Assembly (NCBI GenBank): GCA_021464245.1
Contig: JADCRB010000012.1
Span: 725,999-789,998, forward strand
DNA from: Carallia brachiata
Taxonomy: Eukaryota > Streptophyta > Magnoliopsida > Malpighiales > Rhizophoraceae
Reading direction: 5' to 3'
DNA length: 64,000 bases
In this document: positions 36,701 to 47,742 of the stretch, one piece after another
How positions within the stretch are numbered: the first letter of the stretch is position 1
How the letters are laid out: each line of letters begins with the position of its first letter
Notes under the pieces: generated by a model
Database searches by the model: none
Seen by the model: the letters and a program-made list of their open reading frames with translations, nothing else
Told to the model about the DNA's origin: nothing
Translations under genes and position numbers: made by a program

Positions 36701-39528
36701 AAATCCTTCTGAATTACAAGGCATGCGCAATTCTCACTTGAGGTAACATCCATTTTCTTGTAACCTTATTCTTGGTAGCAATTGCGGCCGGTTAAACCTC
36801 TTCCTTTAAAACCTTTTTTAAACAATTCTCCCCACAATCTTGTGGCATATCTGACGTTTTAAAACCTGATTGTTTTGTTTTATTTATTAGATCTGAACTC
36901 AAGGCATTGCGTGTTTATATTATGCATTTTTGGCCCCTCAGTTGTGTTCTTCCTTTCTTTTAGTTTAAACACCTGCATTAATGAGAAGTGACTAGGCTAT
37001 ATTGACTGGATTTTATAACGAGCTGAACATCTATACTTTGTCTGTGGCTGCGACTCTCTTGGGAAGTAACTGTTCATCAAATATTTACTGGAAATGATGT
37101 ATTGTGGGGTAATGCCCCTCTTCATGTACTTGCTTGTCGATGCTCTTCGTGGGGTACAACATAAATATAGCTAACTCATCTTTTGATACATGTGCATGAT
37201 GTGGCATTTGATGGACAGGGATGCAGCTGCTCTAACACAATTTTGGGCCTGGCTTGAAGATGAAATTCACAAGGGTGTGAAACTAACTGAGGTAGATGTT
37301 GCCAATAAACTTCTCGAATTTCGTTCAAGGCAGGATGGTTTCTTAGATACCAGCTTTGATACAATAAGTGGTATGCTCGTTTCTGTTTCTTTTGTAAGTG
37401 CTAACCTCTGGACATTAGCTGGCACTCTTATCCTTTGTCAATCTTATTGCTTGCCGTTAAATTGGTTTCATAGGTTCTGGTGCAAATGGTGCTATTATAC
37501 ACTACAAACCTGAACCAGAGAGTTGTAGTGTTGTGGACCATGGAAAGCTGTTTCTCTTGGATAGTGGAGCGCAATACATTGACGGAACAACTGACATAAC
37601 CCGAACAGTGCACTTTGGCAATCCGAGTCCACGAGAAAAAGAATGCTTTACCAGAGTTCTACAGGTGCTGTATCTTATTGGATTTGTCTGATACCTTGAT
37701 AGGTGTTTTAACATTGTGGATTACAAATATCTTGCTGCTTATGTAGAGTGTTGTTTGCAACAAGTTCTTGTGATGCAAAATTTTGTCCGGAACAACACTG
37801 CGCATATTTTTTTGAATTCCCTAATCTCGTTGAAGTGTAGGGTCACATAGCTTTGGATCAGGCAGTATTTCCTTTAAATACCCCAGGTTTTGTGTTGGAT
37901 GCATTTGCCCGTTCTTCACTTTGGAAGATAGGACTTGATTACCGCCATGGTAATTACCCTGTCTTTCTGTCAACTGCTATGAGATGGAAAATTGTTGCAA
38001 GTTCTTAGAGTCTATTTAATGGCGAGCAAACTGAAAATCTATTAATATTATGTGTCCATTTATCAATTAGGGACTGGGCATGGTGTTGGAGCTGCCCTGA
38101 ATGTTCATGAAGGTCCTCAAAGTATCAGCTTTCGATTTGGAAATATGACCCCCTTGCAGAAAGGCATGATCGTTAGCAATGAACCTGGGTATTATGAAGA
38201 CCATGCCTTTGGTATTCGGATTGAGGTACCATAGTGATTAACTATTTTTAGATGCTTTTAACTATTCACATTAACTTCAATATTATTTTACCATAGTTTG
38301 TAGTTGATCTTGATATGTAAGTTTCTGAAGTTGGAACTTATTGCTATGTTCCTCAAGGACTGTGTGACTGTAAGTAACAGTTGTCTATGTGTCAGCTAGA
38401 AAACGGTATCAATTATAGATGCTTAATAAGCTATTAATCACATAACAGGCTGTTTTGTGACATTATGGCTTTTTGTTCTTGGGAAATCCTGGAGGAGCTT
38501 ACGAGTTTGCAGTTGAATGACATACTTTGAAATGTAGGATCATTAATTAATCGTCAAAAAGTCAGCCTGCATGATCCATTAGCTCCAAGATTTCATATTT
38601 TCCCCACCCGTATTCTGCTCCCCCCACATTTTGTAATTCCGTACATCTCTGCTTGACCTTTTTCTGATTCAAATGACTTGGAATATATCTGAGGCTTAGC
38701 TTTCTTGTTGGGTTGTGTTACCTATTTGCTATTATCTGCGCAAATTGCTAATTTTAGTAATTGTTTTCTGACAGAATCTCCTTTTCATAAGAGAGGTTAA
38801 AACTCCAAATCGCTTTGGAGGTATTGAGTATTTGGGATTCGAGAAATTGACGTTTGTTCCAATACAGGTATAAAACCGACTGTCAGTAAAGTTTAGCAAT
38901 AACTTTTGTGCTTTCTGGCTGAGTCGTTTTTTTTTTCTAGTTATTATACTCTAGTGTTTCAGCTCATGAAACTTTTGCATGTTTCATTGCAGACTAAACT
39001 GATAGAGCTATCTGTACTCACTTCTGAGGAGATCAATTGGCTTAATGGTTACCATTCTCAAGTGTGGGAAAAGGTAAGCATGCATCGCTCGTTCAATTAC
39101 AGTGCAGACTAACTTCTGCCGTTGGTGTTCAATTTTTTTCTTTTACACTTAATGTTTCTTGCAATTTTGATGTGTAAAGGTGGTCCTTACGTGGGGGGTG
39201 TTGTTTTATATCGTCATTACTTCCATGAACTGCCATGGAGTAGATTTTGCGAATGGCTCACATTATCAATTTATTTTTTAAACAAATTTCTTTCTTATCA
39301 CTCGATGTAAAAAGTGGCAGCTCGAAGGAGAAATAAAATACAAGGTTTTCGTTCCATTTCGTCAATTTTTTTTTTTGCTTTTTCCATGGTAGATTGTTAG
39401 TTATTTTGCAGTTTCAGATTTGTGATTGTGATGACTTAGGTGAGACGTTGCTGCAGGTTTCACCACTGGTTGATGGTTCCGCTCGTGAATGGCTTTGGAG
39501 CAACACAAGGCCAATTGCCAAACAATGA
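33768..39528 (+). CDS. Xaa-Pro aminopeptidase P (M24B metallopeptidase), organelle-targeted form, 13 exons
   Basis: Removes an N-terminal residue from peptides with proline in position 2. Exons: 33768-34085, 34486-34611, 34806-34925, 35341-35616, 35774-35946, 36488-36742, 37219-37370, 37474-37664, 37841-37949, 38071-38225, 38775-38867, 38993-39073, 39457-39528. All phases agree; 706 residues. Two creatinase-like N domains precede the pita-bread catalytic domain. Predicted dimetal ligands are D503 and D514 ([12 protein letters not shown]), H577 (GTGHGVG), E611 (NEPGYYED) and E625 (FGIRIE); their spacing (11, 63, 34, 14) equals that of human XPNPEP1. The Ser/Arg-rich, acid-poor first 70 residues look like a plastid transit peptide, matching the Arabidopsis APP2-type protein. 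The start is the first ATG after the CT-rich leader. No defects seen. Confidence 0.95.
36377..36392 (+). repeat. (AT)n microsatellite in aminopeptidase intron 5
   Basis: ATATATATATATATAT-type run inside the intron between 35947 and 36487. The same intron holds a hairpin-like AAATTTGC-A(n)-GCAAATTT at about 36112-36140. Confidence 0.6.
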
Positions 39529-40687
39529 CTGTCCACCAGAATACATAAAAATATAGAGTGAAAAAAATATTATATGGTATGTACAGAAATATAGCATCCA
39601 TCAATATATAATATAATATATTATATGGTGTGGAAATTCTGTTCAAGAATTTTCTCGTTGTGAATTCTTTAATTAAAATCGAGTTATGGCAATAATAAAT
39701 GCCAATGGGACGCCAGTTACACTCAGAGATGCCTTTTTAATTCTAATGGGATTTATTTAGAATTTTCTTTTTAATTTTTTTGAAAACCGTTTATTAATTA
39801 TTCCTTAACACTTGGCATTGTCATCAAGCCAATTGAGAACTCAAATCTTGCAACGGAACGGTGTCAAATTTTTTTAATAAGAAGATACGATTTAGATTTA
39901 GTTTGATTTGTCTTCAAAAAAAAAAAAGGATTGGTTTAGTTCTCAGGGTCTTTTTTGTTTTTTAATAAATGATTTTCTCAACCTCTTTGTATAAGATTTA
40001 GTTAAGAATTCAAATTTTGCTACCGGTGGACATCGATTATATCCGAAGATTTGGTCGAGATTTTGCTTCACATTCTCAATATCTTAAAAAGATATAGTTG
40101 AGATTCTCCATCAAACAGGAAAGAAGGTTCAGACTTCAGACCCAGTTTGGCATTCTAATTGATGTGGTAAAAGAATTAATCACCAACTGACTCGAGAAGT
40201 AAGATAAGAAAGAACAACTATATTTTATCTACCATGGTTGATGTAAAACAGCCAGCGATGAGCCTTTTCTTTTGTTTTTTTTTTTTTGATGTTATAGGAG
40301 CTAAAGTCCGACTGAATTAAGGAGGGGCTGAGACACTAAATTTAATATTCGAATCTCAGACGTAACAATTAGAAGAAGCATCATCATTATTATTTTTTTT
40401 TTTGGGTCAAACGATTAGCCATTATTATTTGTAACTTCCATCATCTGAATTCTCCAGCCCACATGCTTAAGGCCAGGTTGGGGCCAACTAAAAAATCACA
40501 AACATTAATTCCAAGCTATCTATGATTTTTTTTTTTTTGGCCCACTCAAAAAACCAAAAAAAAAACTAAGCTACCCTTTTGCTTAATGATGTGGTTTTTA
40601 TTAAGTTGCCATTTGCCACAACAAATTAATCAATGTGCGTTTCCCTTTTTTTTCTTTTCTTCAGATGCTGCAAATGTACCCAACTTG
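39529..40687. other. convergent intergenic region between the aminopeptidase and acyl-CoA synthetase genes
   Basis: Both genes end towards this stretch, so it holds their 3' UTRs. It includes AT-rich 39590-39635 and several T runs. A retroposon-like piece may lie near 40280-40390 but its ends are not clear. Confidence 0.5.
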
Positions 40688-43600
40688 TCACATCTTGGCA
40701 GATTTGGAAAGCTCCGCATACATGTTTGATATTGCTTTTGCAAAATACTCCTTTGCTTGAGGCCTCTTGATCTGCATGATATTTGAATTAGAACACATAC
40801 ATAGAATGTTCCCTATGCACAGTTTAACGGCAAGACGAGGCGTCATTGTGATGATAAAATCATAAACTTTCTCTATAATCCAAAAAAACACATGCAAGGT
40901 TCACAGACTTGTCCGAGAAAAAAAAATTAATAAAGAAAAAACATTTAAGCAATAGTTTTACCTTGAATGTTGGCGTGAGAAGACCATTCTCAAGAGCGAA
41001 CGGTTCAGGTACCAATGTTACAGCTTTAGCAAATTCGAAACCCCTTAACTGCACAACTATGTCACAGTAAGTTGGAGACCAATGTCGAAAGAAACACAGT
41101 ATAGTCATCAAAAACTCACCTGTGCTTCCCTTCCAACTTCATCCATGTCGGCAAGAACTGCGGCCCTTGCTCTCGGGTTATTGCACAGTTCTCCTAAATC
41201 ATCATACTGCATAAATTGAAATTTAGATGACCACAATTTAGTAGATGGATCTGGTAGGTGAATTATCATACTCAGACAGCCTATATCATTCATAGATAAC
41301 ATTGCATCCAAAAATTGCAACATCCCAAAAACAAAGATACTCAAACTGTATAATAGCTACTGTGTACATAGATTGAATTTTCTTCTGAAGCACTGAGGAT
41401 TCATTACTTTTCAGGTCCTATATCACACAAATGATCTGTAGTGTCAACGGCCTGTCATACAATCTTGAGAGAACACAATATTATTTGTCTCTATACCTTT
41501 TTCATGCAGGTTCTTTGTGTTTTTGTTCACTGTTTCAATACCTATTAGTTGGCATCCTATTGTTCACTATCAAGACAATTCAATAGAACTTTCAAAGCTA
41601 AACATAACTCCAACCAACAATAAATTAACAGCCCACCTTGATTCCCACAGATGCAGCCCAGTCTCTCAATACATCTGGGTCGATTGCAACGATGGCCACC
41701 AAAAAGGAGTTGAAGCTATCACCTGCAAATGAATTACCCGATTAAGAAAGCATGATAGCTTAGAAGATTCATATGAAAAATAAGCCTCCTTACCATATAT
41801 GAAACACTGGGAAACAAATCTGGACTTTATATATACATTTTCAACCTTCTCTGCTGCTACATATTCACCCTGTGCCAACTTGAAAATGTTCTTTTTTCTG
41901 TAACAAGTTGATTATAGACGTTAATTTTTCATGGCTCCAAATGATAACATGACTGCTAATTAAATGTAAAATGTGCAGGAAACATATATGACCTTTTCCT
42001 AAATTTCTATTTACCAGAAACTGAAAATATAAAAGTGTAGGAGGACAGGAAAAAAAGCGCTAATGTAAGCGGGACACACTCAGGGAGTAACCCTGAGATG
42101 CAAGAAGAGAAGATGTTCCATTATAAACTGAGTTCGATGTGAGATGTAATTGTTCTAAATACTTATTAATCATATATATTTCCAAGTCAACTTAAGCAAA
42201 TAAAATCACCTATCAATGATCTTGAGGCGCCCTCCTGGCAACCACAACCCAATGTCTCCTGTGTGCAGCCAGCAATCAGCATCGATTACTTCTCTCCTGT
42301 CAAATTAAGCAGGCTGTTAGGTAGAGGAATCATTGACAGAACTGTCTGAGCAACAATATTCAATAATATGTGGGGATTGAGTACGTCTGGACTTCGTCTT
42401 TGTAGTAGCCTTGGAAGACAGTAGGACCCCTGACACATATTTCACCACGGGGATATGGCTGATCTTCGGCATTGTAATTCATTTCGGGAACATCCACTAA
42501 TTTGACCTCTGAAAAAAAAATTATCAATGAGTTGCATCCTAAATGGAATGAAAGCTCAAAAAAAAGGCAACCAATTCACCTAATCTGATACTAGTTTGCC
42601 TTGGAATTAAGCAGACAGGATAATTCCACTCTAACTAAATTGGCCTGTATTCTTTAACTTCTAATGAATATGAAGGCATAAAAAAAGCCTTTGCAAGAGT
42701 CCCCGATATTTTATTTCCTACCATGAACCATCCCGATCTTTACTTGTCGAGTTAACGGTGTGGAATTTCATAAATATCAAGTGTCGCAATCATGGTATTA
42801 TTGTGAATATCATTAACGATATCTGAGCTGCAGATGATGATGAACAAATCACGGTATGCGAAAAAGTATAGCACACAAAATTACTAAAATGATTTCAAGT
42901 AGAAGTCTGATACTGACCACACGCAGCGTTAGGAGAGCCAACGTGTCCAACTAAAATGTCACCCTCATCCATGATGCTTATGACGCATGAAGTCTCAGTC
43001 ATTCCATATCCCTCAAGTACTTGACATCCAAAGCACCTGTGAATTGTTAACAGTCATTCTTAACGGACAACCACAAATTCAATCTAGCCACTCTCTCCTC
43101 ACCCTAGCCACATTTGAGAAGAGAATCGAGCATAAAATATCAGAGAAGTTGCTTACACCCTCAGAAACTCCATTATATCAGGAGACAAAGGTGATGCGCC
43201 AGATCCCATAAAGCGGACATGTCCTCCAAGTTTTGCCTTTATTTTGTTAAACACCAACCTGTCCCATATTGGTGATGGCCTCCGCCCTAAAGCAGTTATA
43301 TTGGAGTTATAAGGGACAAAAAAGGTCTTGTATGCACACAACCTAGCTGCCTACTGATTAAGGACATGGAAAAGTGAGCTTTACAAACTAGTTTCACGTT
43401 ACAAATTTGCCACTGTATGATAAAGGAGAAAAAAAAAAACTGCTGCTCTGTTATGCCTCATAAATTGCAAAGCTGATTTCTCAATAAAAATATACATACT
43501 GCATTGCTAAATTGTAGTAATTGGAACGCATACCGCTTATTATAGCTTGCTTCTTCGAGTTGTAGGCAGCTCTAAACAGCCTCTCCCTCAGAGCCCCAGA

Positions 43601-46356
43601 TGTCTTTACAGCGTTCATGATTCTGAGAGTCAACTTAATGACCAGTCAGAATAATGGCATACAGTAAAAACAAAGATTAACATCCACAATTACAGCCTTA
43701 CCCATCATATATTCGGTTATACAGACGTGGAACACTGCAAAATATTGTTGGTCTTAAAGCAGCCAAATCATCAATCAATTTTAGGTTGTCCTGCAAGTAC
43801 AATTCTAAAAAGATCAATTATATTTCCTTTGACAAGTTTCCATCTAATGGAACACAGAGTAAATGCAGTGAACCATACACTTGAAATTAACTGGATGAAC
43901 TATTTGATATGCACAAATGCTTTTCCTATCAAATTATCTTATGTGACGTTCACATGCATGCTTCAATCAGGAATTTTTAATCAAAATTTTACTGCTCAGT
44001 TTCAGGGAGAATTTAGAACCCCAAATTTCTCACATAGTTTCAAATTATCAAATACAATTGCAACACTAATAAATGAACTTCTATTGCAGGGAAAAAAGTA
44101 AACAGGAACGAATGCACAACATAATTCATCTATCTTCTCTCTGACTTTCAATGGTAAGCTCAATTGGCTTAACCAAGGTAATCCTCAATGCATTAATGCA
44201 ACTACACGAAGAAATGGTCCTCAAACACTTGAAAATGCCAAAAATAAAATAACTTGCATACCCCCTGGTAGAAGCCAGTGGCAGAGCCAAAGTACACTAA
44301 CACAATCTGGTTGGTTCGTTCATATATGTGCGCCAAAGGAAGATATGATATGTAACTGCAAAAGGTAACCATGATCCATAAGGCAAGTCCAGAAATTTAT
44401 TTAACTAAGATATTAATCAAAATTTAATGCAACATTGCATAAAATGAAGATCTCACATATCAGAGGAATTGAATTTTATTTCAATTGAGAAACCAGCAAC
44501 ACTTGCAATTAGGTTTCCATGAGTCAAGACAACGCCCTTCCAGAGAAGCAAAAGGCAAATCATCAAAAGAGCAGGACAGGACTCTCACCAACGAAACTCA
44601 AAACCATAGTTCAAGCCCATGAGTCCTACCTTTGGTGTTCCGGTGGTACCACTGGTGTAGCATATTGTTGCAACATCCTCAGGTTTAGGAGCAATAAAAG
44701 GCTGTGGGCTTCTGCGGCCCTAAAGGAAATACAATTGCAAGATGGCATGATGTTTCAGTCTACACTCTCTTCCATTGCATATACAGGAATATTCACAAAT
44801 TCAACTGTATTTCAGATTGAGATTTATTGATTCTAACATAACACCTGAATTGAGAAAGGAAACCTACTGACAGTACATTTTGAACCTTAGGAATTCAGTA
44901 ATTATAAGAAAATGAACAACATAATCAACAGGCATGGGATGGTGTAAGAGAAAGTATCTGCATGGAATAGGACTAGAACTTTGCATATGCAATTCATCAA
45001 TCCTCTCTCAATTGCTATATCACAGAAACAGTTAATTCATTTAAAATCCAACAAAAATAGGCCAGAAGATTTTATATCATCCATATGCTAAGACTGAACT
45101 TCAGTTATACACAAGAACAGTCAAACATACAAGCAGTCTCGTACTGATTTCTTAGCACCCACCTACAATAGAAAGGAAAAAAAAAAAAAAGAAATTTCAT
45201 AAGAAATAGTACCTCATCAAGCAGTCTTTGATAAGATGTTAGTTTGACTCCAGATGTTGAAGGAAGAGATGGTAAGCGTTCGTCCACACCTCCCACTACC
45301 TGTCATGATGATAGAAGGAAAAATTTAATAGGAAACAGGAATAAAGGCTATCCTCACTCAACCTTAATAATATCCTCGAAGAAGATTCTCTGGTACTCAC
45401 CACAATCAGTTGTACAGACGGCATCTCAGATATGAAGCTCAACAACTGAAATTTTTAGGAGAAGATGAGGTACATTGCGTTAAAATAAGATGTATATAGA
45501 AATGAGAAATAAATATGTAAAATAAAGATGGTGCCAATGCCAAAGATTCCAGCTTAAATAGCAATTAGATGACCACTTAAAGACAGTGTTATCTAACTAC
45601 TCAAATTGTTCAGTGACAGAGAGTTAATATGGCTGGAGTACGACAATGAGAAAACTGAACCAAAAAACCCAACCAATCATGCTAGCTAAAGCCACTGACC
45701 ATAGGCATAACCGGATAGTCGCATAAAAATAGGCATATCATCAGAAAAAAGGATTTTTTTAGAATGTTATTAGAAACAATGTTTCGTAAAGTCAGATGCA
45801 TCATATCAATTCAAGGAAAATTAGATTCTTCCTGCACTCTACATCACCACCATTCTATTTGATCAAAATATCTTATGCAGAGAAGATTTCAAAGAACCGC
45901 TCACTAGCCCAAAGGCCACACACACATTAGCAAGACATAATTTCCAGAACATAAGCGCAAGTTTTAAAGAAGAAAAGATCAAACTAACACTGTTCAAAGT
46001 TCCCGGGACACAGAAGATGGCCTGGACGTCAGCATGGTTCACAACATACTTAACTGCCTCGGGACCTGCGTATTCGATCACAAAAACTGTGAGAACAGGC
46101 CAGTTGTCCCAAGAAAATGGAATTAAAGGGAATATACACACCGAGAGTGTCGTATAAGGGAATGGAGATATATGAATATGCAGCACAAGCATGATCAACA
46201 ATCAGCCACTCTGGTCTGTTAATGAAATAAAGCCCGACACAAGCTCCCTGAGGCCAAAGAACCAAATTTGGTTTACATTAAATACCATTCCAGCAAAACA
46301 GCATCTATGAACACAATATATGAAACAACTATCAGAAAAGCGGATGGCTAACAAAT

Positions 46357-46391
<35 letters not shown>

Positions 46392-47742
46392 GCCTCACTT
46401 TTTGCAACCCATGCACACGAAGGCCAGAACCTATTGCTTCCTAGCAGTGGCTACTTCTCCGTAGGTCATCCATTTGTAACTGCGATTTAAAAGAACATAA
46501 ACTGCCAATTGCAACCACAACAAAGGTGGATTCTAAAGTAAAAAAAATGAAAAAAAAAATTTGAACAATTAAAATCTCACTCGCCAACCGTTCCATCTGA
46601 CCGAACACGGGTGCCCAAGTACTTGTAATCTCGAAAAGATTCGACTGCTTGTCTATCCTCACAAAATCAGGAGAAAAATCATTCAAATTATCCCATTCAG
46701 AATACCGCACATTTAACAATACCATAATTAAATTTTTTCTTTTTTTAAAGAAGGTGCCAAACAGAAATCCTTACACAAAGTTGTCGTGCAATGTCCCGAT
46801 CTCAGATGATCAGGGAACCTACTCACAAGCTTCAACGGCGACTGTGCAGATCTGCCATGAAAGTATTTACAACAATTACGGCAGTAACTAACACACACAA
46901 ATAAAGGTAAGTAAAAATGTAAAAAAAAAAAAAAAAAAAAGAAAAAGAAAATGAGGGCAAGCCTTGGCGCAACGATTAAGTTGCTCCTTTTGTGAAAAGG
47001 CTGCATATATATGCGTCCACCCTCCCCTACCCCCTACACTAAGTCGGGGAGCACTTTGTACACCGCAACGATTAAGTTGCTCCTTTTGTGGAAAAGGCTG
47101 CATATATATGCGTCCACCCTCCCCTACCCCCTACACTAAGTCGGAGAGTACTTTGTACACCGCAACGATTAAGTTGCTCCTTTTGTGAAAATGACCTACA
47201 CTAAGTCGGGAAGCACTTTGTACACCGCAACGATTAAGTTGCTCCTTTTGTGAAAAAGGCTGCATATATATGCGTCCACCCTCCCCTACCCCTACACTAA
47301 GTCTGGGAGCACTTTGCACACCGCAACGATTAAGTTGCTCCTTTTGTGGAAAAGGCTGTATATATATGCGTTCACCCTCTTCTACCCCCTACGCTAGGTC
47401 GGAAAGCACTTTGTACAGCGGACGAGCCCTTTAAATGAAGAAAGCTAAGCTACCTGTACACATTCCACTTCCCTGTATGCAATTTCTCCGGCAGAACTAC
47501 ACTGTACGTTTGGCCTAATCAATAATCGCAACCAAAAAGACGCGAAAATTAAAATTAAAGAACAGATATATAATTTCACCGGAAATTCAAGAAAATTGCG
47601 ACGGAGAAAAGTCAAAATTACTGTGAACGAACTGCGAGGCGGTGGGGTTATGTTGGAGAACGACGCGATCGTCGGCAGCGGCGGTGGAGGCGAGGAGGTG
47701 GCCCTGAATGGCTTTAAGGCGACGTTGAGCCGGTGAATCCAT
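40688..47742 (-). CDS. peroxisomal long-chain acyl-CoA synthetase (LACS6/7 type), 23 exons, two one-base frame breaks
   Basis: Activates fatty acids to acyl-CoA for peroxisomal beta-oxidation. Exons: 47622-47742, 47454-47514, 46775-46851, 46581-46652, 46399-46479, 46142-46247, 45989-46065, 45401-45445, 45213-45299, 44630-44719, 44457-44536, 44262-44355, 43702-43790, 43534-43622, 43157-43286, 42918-43036, 42385-42508, 42210-42296, 41794-41897, 41637-41722, 41120-41206, 40962-41048, 40688-40771. With both breaks repaired it is 692 residues, normal length. N-terminal RLKAIQGHL fits the PTS2 signal. The AMP-binding loop is [11 protein letters not shown]; further motifs are [18 protein letters not shown] and [18 protein letters not shown]. 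It ends SAKM, only weakly PTS1-like. Breaks: one base missing in exon 3 near 46801 (PDH-PEIG) and one in exon 5 near 46435 (ARK-AIGSG). The conserved DGWLHTGD motif reads DCWLHTGD. Either a decaying gene or sequence errors. Confidence 0.9.
46361..46390 (+). repeat. (AC)n microsatellite in LACS intron 5
   Basis: About 14 AC units between exons 5 and 6 of the acyl-CoA synthetase gene, next to the splice donor of exon 5 (GTGAGG at 46398). Confidence 0.85.
46958..47420 (+). repeat. tandem array made from a SINE, in LACS intron 2
   Basis: Five copies of a block starting CAACGATTAAGTTGCTCCTT at 46970, 47066, 47163, 47228 and 47324 (periods 96, 97, 65 and 96; the third copy lacks the middle part). 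Each full copy runs through GGCTGCATATATATGCGTCC, CACCCTCCCCTACCCC and AAGTCGGGGAGCACTTTGTA. The head AAGCCTTGGCGCAACGATTA and the end TTGTACAGCGGACGAGCCCT match the start and tail of a common tRNA-derived plant SINE; the B-box part is missing. So the array appears to be a SINE that was later expanded in tandem. It is antisense to the host gene. Confidence 0.75.

Noticed and set aside
40280..40395. Possible retroposon on the minus strand (GGAGCTAAAGTCCGACTGAA with a T run at the left)
   Set aside because: No convincing target-site duplication or second end could be fixed, so I did not call it.
46958..47420. Regular direct repeats suggesting a CRISPR-like array
   Set aside because: Units are 65-97 bp contiguous repeats without unique spacers, in a plant intron; SINE-derived tandem repeat explains them.
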